Source: Phellopilus nigrolimitatus | Taxonomy: Eukaryota; Basidiomycota; Agaricomycetes; Hymenochaetales; Hymenochaetaceae | Direction of reading: 5' to 3' | Length of the DNA stretch: 64,000 bases | Assembly (NCBI GenBank): GCA_021029095.1 | Contig: JAJOHG010000024.1 | Location: 248,001 to 312,000 of the forward strand | Shown here: positions 1-10,909 of the stretch, piece after piece | Numbering within the stretch: position 1 is the first letter of the stretch | Layout: each line of letters opens with the position of its first letter | Notes under the pieces: model-generated | Told to the model about the DNA's origin: nothing | Databases searched by the model: none | The model's input: only the letters and a program-made list of their open reading frames with translations | Program-made: the position numbers and the translations under genes

Positions 1-2482
1 CTAGTCCACTGCTGTGCATACTGTGTCGAAATACTCTGTTCCCAGCAAACATCATTCGAAAGCCAGATGAGATAAGTTCAGTAGTCGGTTGAGAACTACG
101 TGCGGAAATGGGAACGCACCTGATAATGAGTCTGATCGTCGGAGCGTCCCGCGAACCCACTGATCTTTGCCATCGCGCTGATGCCAAGGATGCCCTTCAG
201 TGCAAGGTTAGTCTGGTTCGTCGCCGAAATGCCGTCTGAACTCGACGTGGTCCTACATGCGAACTCGAGTTAGCTCGCTAGAAGGAGTAGTTATGAACCA
301 TTATGTACTCACTCATCGCCGGGCGCCATCGAGTTGCTGACAAGAAAGCTCGCCCAGCTGTTCAAGAGATCATACTATAAGCAAGGGCCCATCAATCTAC
401 ACTCAATTTCACATGTGAGAAAACGATAAACTTACGTGCTGTCCGAGCAGCGTCCCATCCCCAGAGAACTGTGCGTGCGCCAGGCTCATAATCAACATAT
501 TCGCCGATTCTGAGAATGGTGCCAAATATTCAACAAATATAATAAAAATAGTAAACACTTTATTTGCTCACGCTCAATCTCCTGGTGGTGCTCCTGGAAG
601 TTTCCAGGAGCATTTGGGAATCCAGAGCCTGGATGGACGCAATATTAGACAACGATCCGCGTCTTCCTACAAAGAGCTGCTCACCTAGGTCCTGGGCAGC
701 ATAAGGGTTCTGATACTGCGCACTAGACTGGTAATCCAACAGCGGACTCAGGAGATATCCCACAATAGCCGGGTTGAAGTAGATGTAGACCGGTAGCGCG
801 GCGTAAATTACATCTACCGCGTTCACCCTAAAACAAGCATGGCCGGAGCACTTTCAATCATATACAGGTCGCGTCTCAACGAAACGAAACAATACTCACC
901 CTCCCGACCCGACGCTGCCCATGTCTTTCATGAAAGCCTTGACGTCTGACATGTTGAACGTGCCATTGCTGTCCTTTACGAGAGTGTACTCGAATGCGCT
1001 CATGGCCTGCCGCGTGGCAAGCGCAAGAAGGTCCGCATAGTTGCTAGAGATTTTATCTCCGTCGCCAAGGATCCGTGCGTCGAGCGCGACAGCCGCACCG
1101 AGCGCGTTGTCAAAGTCGTCGAGGAAGCTTTCGGTCTGGTCGGAGTGAAAAATAAAACAAACGAAGATGTTTGTCAGTCTATATGAAGAAAAAAACAGAA
1201 ACGGCAAGAGTATTTTGGAAAAAATGCCACATACTACGTCTTGAATATCTGAAAACTGAGACCAATAATAGGCACTGCGCTGCTCTATCTGCACTTTGGC
1301 GTTCGTGTACCTGATCACTGGATCGCGCACGACACCCACCGCATAAACTACAGGATCAGTCGCTGCTGTAATATTACCGAGGTTGACGGCAATTCCGAGC
1401 GTGTCAAAGGGACTGTGAAAAAAGAACCCCGTTGAAAGACACGCAGAAAACGGGAATAACTAATTAGGCGTACTTATTGACTGCATGGAATGCGGTGTCG
1501 CTTTTCTCGTTCAGACCGGTGCCGTTGGCGAAGAAGCTGCGAATGTCATTGGCTGGGCCAATCTGCCATGACACGCCATTGCTCTGTTGAAATAAAACAA
1601 AACCACCGATATCCAGTAAAAGATTGCACGGATCATAATGAAGACGTACATTCTTCATAGAGTAGTATAACGTAGCATCTTGCGGACGTGAGTCTATCTC
1701 CTGATATGCATTCGGCGAGGCAAGCTGCATCTGCAGGTATACGATGTTGCTGTCTCCGTTGGCCGTCCAGTTCGCTTGTAAAGTGCTGTCTCCGGTGATC
1801 CACTCTAGAACAGTCCAACCGAGAATATTTACTCGAGGATGCGCAGTCATGATAACAAATAGAGGCGTACCTCCAGAAACGTCCGAGTACAATTGTACAT
1901 CGTGAGATTGGCCATCAGAGGATTGTACAGATAAATAAAAGTACGAGAAGGGTAGGGATTGTCGGACGAGGTCGGTAGGCTTAAAAGTCAGATCGTTCAG
2001 ATCCGAATAAATAGCGCACTGTTCAATTGACGCGTACTTCGATTGGACTCAGGAATGTCGCATTGACTGTTACTGGTCCCGCATTTAATATGTAGGAAGT
2101 ACGGGTGGGGGTGAGCTGAACGGCGGTCTGATTGGCACTGCTCAACAATGGCGTTCCTTGAGCGCCTAGCAGCATGTATGCCGTGCCGTCAACCCGAACG
2201 GAGGCATACCACCCAATGATCTGAATGAAAAACGGAGAAAAAAGTCAGTTCCCAAGTATATTCTACTTCGAGATAACGTACACTCAAGTCTGCCCAAACT
2301 CTCGGCCAGGCTTGGCTCAGCTCTGCAGGTCCATTTCCTTGCGGCGCCCAGACGTTGACATAGGGAGATTTTACGGCAAGTGGAAACGAGGGTGGGTTGA
2401 AAGGAGCGGCGGCCCAGGTCTTGGGTCCGTTTTGCGCGACCACGCGCGCGGCGAGGAGAAATGCGAGAAAAACGCACAACAT
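1..2482 (-). CDS. GtaA-like glutaminase, copy 1 (5' part; cut by window start)
   Basis: N-terminal part of a secreted, GtaA-type glutaminase (DUF5127/DUF4965/DUF1793 group), an enzyme class that hydrolyses glutamine outside the cell. The start is taken at the ATG whose product begins MLCVFLAFLLAARVVAQNG, a clear signal peptide. The frame is open for 20 codons further upstream, but those residues do not look like part of a secretion signal. Exons then encode the conserved stretches AWPRVWADLS and GWYASVRVDGTAYMLLG, the block EWITGDSTLQANW, and YTLVKDSNGTFNMSDVKAF. Introns are about 50-110 bp, as in the fourth copy at 44095-47999. The gene runs off the left edge inside the exon equivalent to exon 13 of that copy. 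No difference from the same stretch of copy 2 was seen. Confidence 0.88.
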
Positions 2483-2557
2483 TATAAGGATGTTTGGAGG
2501 AACATGACGGTTGGAAGCAAGATGAAGACCATCTGCGACCACTACCCACGACGGTTT

Positions 2558-2663
2558 GGGGTCGATGGGCGCGATATCTTTGTTTCTCTGGTCACATCAA
2601 TTCCGATGTTCGTGATGCTTCTGCTTTCCGAAAATCTCATAGAAAATCCAGGCCCATAAAGGC
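2558..2663 (-). promoter_or_regulatory. Conserved block upstream of glutaminase copy 1
   Basis: About 80 bp upstream of the ATG lies a block (core 2563-2618) with close to 90% identity, judged by eye, to the same position upstream of the fourth, inverted glutaminase (43952-44016). The surrounding noncoding DNA is much less similar. The third copy (start 18964) lacks about 105 bp exactly here. Spacing to the ATG is kept (81 and 79 nt). A promoter or 5' UTR element is the simplest reading. A very short upstream ORF is also possible. Confidence 0.5.
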
Positions 2664-3530
2664 GCAAATAGCCTCCCAGTAAGGGTATGAAATTTCGGAA
2701 AGGCTTCCAAGGTCGGCAAGCGAGCGCTGAGAATCAGATGGGGGCTTAAAGAGAAGAGCGCCATCATCGATGTCATATTCGTTTCCCAATGGCGAGTCGT
2801 CAGGCTGAGGTCGATCCCACGTTGAATTCATTTGGCATCTAGCAGCACTGATGAGGGCTAGCGCTAATCCAGGGCTTTTGTGGCAGGGAATGTTTCGAGT
2901 TGCTCTTCTTTACGTAAGTCTGTTTGAGTGTAGTCGCCAAGCTGTCCAATCGCTCTCTTTCTATCTTTGCAAACTTCCGCTTCTATGTCTCTATGTCTCG
3001 GTTGAGCTCAGAAAAGTCACTTACCGCTGAGACACATTCGCACTCTGAAGTGTCCGAGTCGTGTTGATGTATCAAATCCAAGAGTCCCAGACATCTTCCC
3101 GCGTAAGCGTTGCAGACAAGGTCCGCGATCAGTATCAGTTGATTTTGCGCTGATAGGTGCCTATCCCTCTCAAGATAGCACAGCTACACTGCGAGCAGCA
3201 TTCTCTGCAATCCCACGGAAGTATTTGACTTTTTCCTTGTTTCTGAGACTTCAGGTTTCCGAATGTGGTACTAGCATCGTTCGGATTTCTCAGACGGTAC
3301 AGATCGTACCTTGTCAAACAATGGTAACACTGCTCATATCCAGTTCTAGCCGGCAGAACTCGACTCGCCTTCACTGATCTACGATTCGGATACGTTTGCA
3401 GCCGGCGCTCATAATGCCATAAGAACCATCTTCGTTTTTGAAGTCTTCTTATCCTCACTTGAATCCGGCCACATCTAGTTATTTGTAGATTAGGTCGGAC
3501 TAAGTGACTTATACTTCCGAAGGGACAAAA
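2664..3530. other. 5' flank of copy 1, homologous to the flank of copy 3; no gene seen
   Basis: No convincing coding signal. The stretch aligns in order with 19020-19940 upstream of the third glutaminase, for example the shared words TGCTAGCGCTAATCCAGG and GCTCATAATGCCATAA. The older duplication that made the glutaminase paralogs therefore included almost 1 kb of upstream DNA. The identical copy in unit 2 is at about 10911-11777. Confidence 0.6.
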
Positions 3531-3985
3531 CGCACGCACACTGACAATTTGCTTCCGTTGTGCGACGAGGACATCCTTCGGGCGCTTCCTTCCCTGGCAA
3601 GACAGTCTGTCCGCGGCTCGCTCCCCCGGGCATCAGCGCCATCCTCCACGCCAGACACCCGCCGCGGCGCGCTTCGGAAATTGGGCTATACAGCACACAC
3701 AGGTACGCGACTGAGGCGTGCAGCGCGGGTAGGGTCTGTGCGCCGATGCGGCTGATGGGTGGCAGGCGCGTCGGCGGCGACAGCGGCGGCTCGTCCGATT
3801 CTGTCGAGAGCAGAAACGAGGACACCATGTGTATGTATTTCTTGCTGCGAGCTTGAGTGGCAAAGGTCAGCAGGCGGACATCGCGGTTTCTGTGAAGCCT
3901 TTAAACCGGCAAGACGTTGACAAATCCTGTTCGTGTGTATTACATAATAAAACAATCCGTCAAAACTGCTCTTTCGTCTCTTCAA
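3490..3985 (-). other. GC-rich open stretch 3' of the lipase, possible gene remnant
   Basis: A GC-rich island (core about 3560-3830) sits in AT-richer DNA and is open in several frames on both strands, the longest clean minus-strand frame being 112 codons (3828-3490). No domain is recognised. Start, stop and splice signals do not give a convincing gene. It may be a decayed exon or simply GC-rich spacer. The same island is at 11737-12232 in unit 2 and is missing beside the third glutaminase. Confidence 0.2.
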
Positions 3986-4129
3986 TTCAGCCGTAATTTT
4001 CGCACCCAGCTATATACATATAACAACAAAATATAACAGTAAACCAAAAATAAATCAGAGGCAATTCCAAGTAACATTTTAGTCGTGCAACTGGCGCCAT
4101 GGCTTGGACGTGTCGCAAGTCCGCGAAGC

Positions 4130-5413
4130 TCAAATGCAGACGATTGGGTTGAGGGCAATGACTGAGCGAAACCACAGTTAATCAGCAGGCTACCTCGAGA
4201 GGACCAGGAAGCAGACATACGCTGCCCGAAGTAGCGCAGATGCGCGTCGTTGATTCCTGATGATGGGATCGAGTCGCTGCACGTCGGATCCTCGCGCCCA
4301 GCGCATTGTTTGACGTTAGCTGGGTCTGTGTCTGCGCAAAACTGGAGTTAGTGGAGAAAGAAGGAGTGTCTATGTTGACGCTTACTCGGGTCCTGGAACA
4401 CCCAGTATTGGGTCGCACTAGAAAACAAAATGAACGTCGGGATTATGGTGAAAGAACACAACGCACTGATGTTCATAACCCCACGAAATCGGCGGGATCG
4501 TGGGCACTCCATCTATACAAAACATCAATTGGGTAAATATTTCACTTTCTGCAAACTCGCTGTGCTCACCATATGTCTCCACGGCTGATGATTTCAAAGA
4601 AAAGCGAGGTAATGACGAATGAGCGCGCTTCTCTCAGACACAGACACAACGACAAGGATGTACTTCTGAAGATGTTATCAACGCCAACGAGCTTTTCCGC
4701 CAGCGCGGCGTACGCCGGGTTGCCCGTCCGCGGCTGGCCGAACGTGTACACCGTCAGCGGAACGCCCGGGAAGTTCGCCGCCAGGGACACGCCGCCGAGT
4801 GACGCGAGCGCCGCGCCAAGAGAATGACCAGTAGAAATAAGCGTGTACGTCGGGTGCGCGGCGAGCTGCTCGGAGACGGTCGTGAGGACGGTCGACGTGA
4901 CGCTGTTGATCGCGGCGAGGAAGCCCTGGTGCGCCTGCACGCCGCTCGTCCCGGAGACGCCGGGCGACACGTAGTCCACCAAGATAAAGTCCAAGTCTTC
5001 AGGAAATACAAGTCCGGGTGAGCAACGGCGTTATGTGCAAAGAATAAGGCTATTTCCAACCTGTAACGAAGTCCTGCAGTTGGATGCTCCCGCGGTACGC
5101 GACGATGATCTCCTTGCGGTCGTCATCGCGCGCGACGTAGCCCTGCGTGTTCGTCGCATCATCGTTGAACTGGAGAAGCACGAAGGAGAGGAAGTCTCAG
5201 AAATGGCGACCCGGAGAGCATCGCGAGGCTTGCCTGTGTGATTAAGGTGGTACCTAGAGGGGCGGGGCATGCGAGCTGGTAGGCGCCCGACGCGAACTGC
5301 ACGTAGCGCGTGAAGTTGTTCATCAGTGACTGTGAAATACCGCGTTTCTCGACCGGCCTGGCAGAGACTGCTACAGTGAACGCGAAGACGAGAGCGGAGG
5401 CGATGAAGTGCAT
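4130..5413 (-). CDS. Secreted fungal class 3 (alpha/beta hydrolase) lipase, copy 1
   Basis: Eight exons: 5413-5234, 5169-5061, 4996-4664, 4584-4570, 4512-4467, 4417-4386, 4331-4221 and 4161-4130, total 858 nt, 285 aa. The protein starts with a signal peptide (MHFIASALVFAFTVAVSARP, probably trimmed after a KR pair). It has the oxyanion region YRGS, the nucleophile elbow GHSLG (Ser about 155), an Asp in the segment YDGVPTIPP and the C-terminal His in INDAHLRYFGQ. This is the lipase_3 triad order, so it should hydrolyse acylglycerols outside the cell. Intron 1 has a GC donor (GCAAGC), since no GT donor keeps the frame. Exon 4 is only 15 nt. It lies between glutaminase genes on the same strand, suggesting a nutrient-scavenging cluster. 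Confidence 0.9.
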
Positions 5414-5505
5414 CGGGAACATGACTCCGTCAATCACAGACAAGCCAAACCTGAGAAAAGCTCGAGTTCTGGAGCACGAACTCCGGAGAACCCTCTACCA
5501 GCCGC

Positions 5506-5540
5506 TTTTAAACGATTCCATAGTCATTCGACTAGTCGAA
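5506..5540 (-). promoter_or_regulatory. Core promoter elements of lipase copy 1
   Basis: On the minus strand a TATA-like TTTAAAA (5506-5512) lies about 95 bp before the lipase ATG. Just upstream is a perfect 14-bp palindrome TTCGACTAGTCGAA (5527-5540), a shape typical of a binding site for a dimeric regulator. Both are repeated in unit 2 (about 13754-13788). Function is inferred from position only. Confidence 0.4.
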
Positions 5541-6297
5541 CAACGTGAAAATTCGTCGCGAGATGCACAGAGAGTCTAGGCATCCGGCGCGCGTCAATAG
5601 CCACGAGCCGGAATGAACATCGATGCTGCGTCTCCCGTGAAGAACTCGCGGTTTATGCGGTCAGAAGATCAACGCACAGTGTGGACACGAACGTGAAAAT
5701 CGCGCGACAATTCCGCTGATCACCATCTTAGATTGAACCATTATTAGGATCTGAATTGAGCCAAATGTAGGACCAGCAAGAAGATGCAGGGTAGACATAC
5801 GGGATAGTGTGAGAATACGACGCCGAGTCCATATGTCGCACGATATCGTAATCAACGTAACTGGTGCGATTCAGGGTTAAAATAACTCCATGCAAGACGA
5901 GTCCTATCGCTATAGCCAGAAGACTCCTAAAAGATTCAACGGTCCAACAATGTTTGTCGAATATATTTCGAGCGTTAGCCAATCAGGGTAGAGCTTCGAA
6001 GAGGTACGCGGAATGCTTGAGAAGCTGGCGACCTCACCGACACTGCGAAACGGAAGCAGACGCATTCATTTCTCGTATTCACATGCATACTGTTGCTACA
6101 CATGATCTCAGACGAAGGTCTGTCAAAGGCGCGCAAAAGCCGACCGATCAGGTGGCGATTCTTGTTGACAAAAGGCTCATGACGAAAAGAGAAGCTGCGG
6201 CACAGGTTTTGTTCTTGACGATATCATCGTCTGCTTGACAGAAAGACCAGGAAGAGAGGGCCAGTCGTGGTGAGCCGTCCGCATAAGCGAGTCGAGG

Positions 6298-6330
6298 TCA
6301 CGTGAGAAAGACGCGTCTTCGTGTCACGTG
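6298..6330. promoter_or_regulatory. Cluster of three palindromic boxes between glutaminase 3' end and lipase 5' end
   Basis: Within 33 bp lie TCACGTGA (6298-6305), AAGACGCGTCTT (6308-6319) and TCACGTG (6324-6330). CACGTG is the site of bHLH regulators and ACGCGT is the core of the MBF-type (MluI) box. The cluster is about 890 bp upstream of the lipase ATG and 520 bp past the stop of glutaminase copy 2. It is repeated in unit 2 near 14542-14574. The rest of the 5540-6850 interval shows no gene I can support. Confidence 0.4.
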
Positions 6331-6851
6331 CCTGCAACAACGGAACGTTTCAGAAGATAATAGTATTAATTAATAGGCGCAAGTGCTATAATCACGGTAA
6401 TCTGAATCCGAGTCACGCCGATGTGATCGATTTTGATCGTTCTTAGAAAGTTAGCGACCTGCCTTCCGAATTCCTGACCAGACGTATAGTATTGGGATAT
6501 GCTAAGTTTATCATGGATGTGGCAGAAAGCGTGCTTAAAATGGTATCTGTCAGGCTTGTATTTCAGCAAGTGCTGGACGTTTAAAATGGTAACCAGTAGA
6601 GAATTTCTCAACTTGAGTAACTCTGATTTTCAACTTTCGAGTGAATTGTTATCTGAGAATTTGAAAATTGACCTCTTTATAATCTGACTCTACTGGCTAC
6701 ACCTCTAATCAAATTATTTGGCCATTGAGAGCATTTTATAGAGAAGAAGCTAAACTTAATTTACAAAGTTAGGCTGGAGTAAAAAATTGAATCTGATTTT
6801 TTGTATGTGCATCATGGCGAGTGCAACACTTTGTGAGTCACTGTAAACCGT

Positions 6852-9800
6852 TTAAGGCGGCCCCATATTCCTTAGTGAGTTCGAACGGTCCGCATCGTAA
6901 GACGGAGGTGCTTCGCTAACCACCGAGCGCTCCCCCCTCATCTGCTCAATCTCTCTCCGCAAATTATCCACCTCGGACCTCAGTCCATGCTGCTCGGTTC
7001 TCGAGTGCGGCACAGGCGTCAAGCCCGCGTTCACCGCGCTTCCGCCCTCTGTGCTGACCAACTGCGTGCTGACATTTGACGACCCATCCCGTGGTACGAC
7101 ATTCGACGCAGTATCGCCACCCGCATAGATATCGCGCTTCCTTGCGTGCTGTACCGCAGACGGCACAAGAACGTTGTATGGTGTGATCCTACCAGCAGTA
7201 TTTTCCCCCATACCAAGGCCCTCCGAGCTCAAATATCGCCTCGTCGTGGGTGGGCTGCGCATGTCGTGCATATCAGGATGCACGGTGGCGCTGAGCGACT
7301 CGAGCACCGAGTCGGGCGTATACGCCGTCGTCTGAACGATGTAACTGCCCTTCAGTCTCTGCTCACGGCGACGACATAAGACGAAGACACCGGCAGCAAG
7401 CCCGATTAATGCGAGTGCTCCAACAGTCGTCCCAGCAATTAGGCCTGTCTTCTTCCCGCCTTTTGAGGTGGAGGTAGTGGCGGTATTGGACTCAGTGGGC
7501 CCAGTGAAGCTTACTGGTTTTGTAGCAACGCTGTGAGTTTAGTCAGAGTCCGCATCGGCTTCAGTCGCAGGAACATGACCTCGACGTACTTCAGAGAAAG
7601 TGGAGCGAACATGGCTCCTTGTGCAGGACTAATACATATAATGCACATCGATATTTAGGACATTGCTTTTAGAAGAATTACGGGTCTTGGGCGTACCTAT
7701 TGATCCCTCCAATTTGGTGGCCAGTCGTTGGGTTATACATAACGGCAAATGGCAGGTTTTCGAAGTTAGGCGACGCGTATGCGTGGAGCAGCGATATCAA
7801 GGAATCCCGCACGGAAGTGTCTGTGACCGTGGCGGCCGCGAACATGGTCCAATCTAAAACACGGACTATATTGGAGACGATCACAAAAAAAAAATATTTC
7901 CAATGCCCAACCTGATCGGGCGAGCGACGAGTTCCCGCTGTCCAACGGAATGCCATACGAGTTCGCCGCTGATTTAAGAGCAAAACATGTCAGTAAAAAA
8001 TGAAACTAAAACCGAAAAATATAACCTACAAGCTTGTGTCTCGCAGTACGAAGTCTGTAAATTGTATACCTACATAAAAGAAACATTTCATAAGTATGAA
8101 ATATGACGCAGCAAAACTTCAAATAAACACCTACAGAGGAGTTGATTAAGTTTAGCTGGAGAAGCTTGTCCGCGAACAGGTTGTACATGATTCCGGACGA
8201 AGCTGAGCCATAGCTCGATGCCAAGTGGCCAGACGCAGACGCAAGACTAGTCCACTGCTGTGCATACTGTGTCGAAATACTCTGTTCCCAGCAAACATCA
8301 TTCGAAAGCCAGATGAGATAAGTTCAGTAGTCGGTTGAGAACTACGTGCGGAAATGGGAACGCACCTGATAATGAGTCTGATCGTCGGAGCGTCCCGCGA
8401 ACCCACTGATCTTTGCCATCGCGCTGATGCCAAGGATGCCCTTCAGTGCAAGGTTAGTCTGGTTCGTCGCCGAAATGCCGTCTGAACTCGACGTGGTCCT
8501 ACATGCGAACTCGAGTTAGCTCGCTAGAAGGAGTAGTTATGAACCATTATGTACTCACTCATCGCCGGGCGCCATCGAGTTGCTGACAAGAAAGCTCGCC
8601 CAGCTGTTCAAGAGATCATACTATAAGCAAGGGCCCATCAATCTACACTCAATTTCACATGTGAGAAAACGATAAACTTACGTGCTGTCCGAGCAGCGTC
8701 CCATCCCCAGAGAACTGTGCGTGCGCCAGGCTCATAATCAACATATTCGCCGATTCTGAGAATGGTGCCAAATATTCAACAAATATAATAAAAATAGTAA
8801 ACACTTTATTTGCTCACGCTCAATCTCCTGGTGGTGCTCCTGGAAGTTTCCAGGAGCATTTGGGAATCCAGAGCCTGGATGGACGCAATATTAGACAACG
8901 ATCCGCGTCTTCCTACAAAGAGCTGCTCACCTAGGTCCTGGGCAGCATAAGGGTTCTGATACTGCGCACTAGACTGGTAATCCAACAGCGGACTCAGGAG
9001 ATATCCCACAATAGCCGGGTTGAAGTAGATGTAGACCGGTAGCGCGGCGTAAATTACATCTACCGCGTTCACCCTAAAACAAGCATGGCCGGAGCACTTT
9101 CAATCATATACAGGTCGCGTCTCAACGAAACGAAACAATACTCACCCTCCCGACCCGACGCTGCCCATGTCTTTCATGAAAGCCTTGACGTCTGACATGT
9201 TGAACGTGCCATTGCTGTCCTTTACGAGAGTGTACTCGAATGCGCTCATGGCCTGCCGCGTGGCAAGCGCAAGAAGGTCCGCATAGTTGCTAGAGATTTT
9301 ATCTCCGTCGCCAAGGATCCGTGCGTCGAGCGCGACAGCCGCACCGAGCGCGTTGTCAAAGTCGTCGAGGAAGCTTTCGGTCTGGTCGGAGTGAAAAATA
9401 AAACAAACGAAGATGTTTGTCAGTCTATATGAAGAAAAAAACAGAAACGGCAAGAGTATTTTGGAAAAAATGCCACATACTACGTCTTGAATATCTGAAA
9501 ACTGAGACCAATAATAGGCACTGCGCTGCTCTATCTGCACTTTGGCGTTCGTGTACCTGATCACTGGATCGCGCACGACACCCACCGCATAAACTACAGG
9601 ATCAGTCGCTGCTGTAATATTACCGAGGTTGACGGCAATTCCGAGCGTGTCAAAGGGACTGTGAAAAAAGAACCCCGTTGAAAGACACGCAGAAAACGGG
9701 AATAACTAATTAGGCGTACTTATTGACTGCATGGAATGCGGTGTCGCTTTTCTCGTTCAGACCGGTGCCGTTGGCGAAGAAGCTGCGAATGTCATTGGCT

Positions 9801-10728
9801 GGGCCAATCTGCCATGACACGCCATTGCTCTGTTGAAATAAAACAAAACCACCGATATCCAGTAAAAGATTGCACGGATCATAATGAAGACGTACATTCT
9901 TCATAGAGTAGTATAACGTAGCATCTTGCGGACGTGAGTCTATCTCCTGATATGCATTCGGCGAGGCAAGCTGCATCTGCAGGTATACGATGTTGCTGTC
10001 TCCGTTGGCCGTCCAGTTCGCTTGTAAAGTGCTGTCTCCGGTGATCCACTCTAGAACAGTCCAACCGAGAATATTTACTCGAGGATGCGCAGTCATGATA
10101 ACAAATAGAGGCGTACCTCCAGAAACGTCCGAGTACAATTGTACATCGTGAGATTGGCCATCAGAGGATTGTACAGATAAATAAAAGTACGAGAAGGGTA
10201 GGGATTGTCGGACGAGGTCGGTAGGCTTAAAAGTCAGATCGTTCAGATCCGAATAAATAGCGCACTGTTCAATTGACGCGTACTTCGATTGGACTCAGGA
10301 ATGTCGCATTGACTGTTACTGGTCCCGCATTTAATATGTAGGAAGTACGGGTGGGGGTGAGCTGAACGGCGGTCTGATTGGCACTGCTCAACAATGGCGT
10401 TCCTTGAGCGCCTAGCAGCATGTATGCCGTGCCGTCAACCCGAACGGAGGCATACCACCCAATGATCTGAATGAAAAACGGAGAAAAAAGTCAGTTCCCA
10501 AGTATATTCTACTTCGAGATAACGTACACTCAAGTCTGCCCAAACTCTCGGCCAGGCTTGGCTCAGCTCTGCAGGTCCATTTCCTTGCGGCGCCCAGACG
10601 TTGACATAGGGAGATTTTACGGCAAGTGGAAACGAGGGTGGGTTGAAAGGAGCGGCGGCCCAGGTCTTGGGTCCGTTTTGCGCGACCACGCGCGCGGCGA
10701 GGAGAAATGCGAGAAAAACGCACAACAT
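6852..10728 (-). CDS. GtaA-like glutaminase, copy 2 (hybrid gene)
   Basis: Complete minus-strand gene starting with signal peptide MLCVFLAFLLAARVVAQ and ending in GPP at 6852. Exon order follows the fully spliced fourth copy: N-terminal DUF5127 region, then the DUF4965/DUF1793 catalytic region with the stretches NPAIVGYLLSPLLDYQS, ESANMLI-type, DWTMFAAATVTDTSVRDS and YNPTTGHQIGGIN. A single membrane segment near 7380-7460 (GLIAGTTVGALALIGLAAG) follows, then a basic RRREQ stop-transfer and a cytosolic tail with coiled coil SEVDNLRREIEQMR and a PPSY motif. The catalytic part should face outside. The 5' part (8651-10728) is identical by eye to copy 1. The 3' part (6852-8651) nearly matches copy 3. 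The gene therefore looks like a product of recombination between paralogs. Confidence 0.88.
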
Positions 10729-10803
10729 TATAAGGATGTTTGGAGGAACATGACGGTTGGAAGCAAGATGAAGACCATCTGCGACCACTACCCACGACGG
10801 TTT

Positions 10804-10909
10804 GGGGTCGATGGGCGCGATATCTTTGTTTCTCTGGTCACATCAATTCCGATGTTCGTGATGCTTCTGCTTTCCGAAAATCTCATAGAAAATCCAGGCC
10901 CATAAAGGC
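10804..10909 (-). promoter_or_regulatory. Conserved block upstream of glutaminase copy 2
   Basis: Same element as upstream of copy 1, about 80 bp before the ATG at 10728, also shared with the fourth copy and missing from the third. It is part of the unit-2 duplication, so it gives no evidence independent of unit 1. Confidence 0.45.

Larger units (their letters stand above)
1..8246. repeat. Tandem segmental duplication, unit 1 (8.25 kb)
   Basis: The sequence starting at position 1 begins again at 8247 and at 16491, so the period is about 8.24 kb. Units 1 and 2 are almost identical. I noticed about ten differences: a one-base indel near 2831, one near 5249, an AT-rich patch near 6357-6385, substitutions near 7240 and 7687, a poly-A length change near 7890, and a cluster at 7928-8160. 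The unit holds the 5' part of one glutaminase gene, a lipase gene and the 3' part of the next glutaminase gene, all on the minus strand. The left boundary lies outside the window. Confidence 0.95.

Noticed and set aside
2225..2659. Plus-strand frame of 144 codons
   Set aside because: It is antisense to the first exon and upstream block of the glutaminase gene; the coding strand is clearly minus.
5728..5982. Minus-strand frame of 84 codons with a tempting 50-bp intron (GTATGT to TTCAG)
   Set aside because: Removing the candidate intron leads to a stop after a few codons in the expected phase, and no family is recognised. The twin in unit 2 is identical by duplication, so it adds no support.
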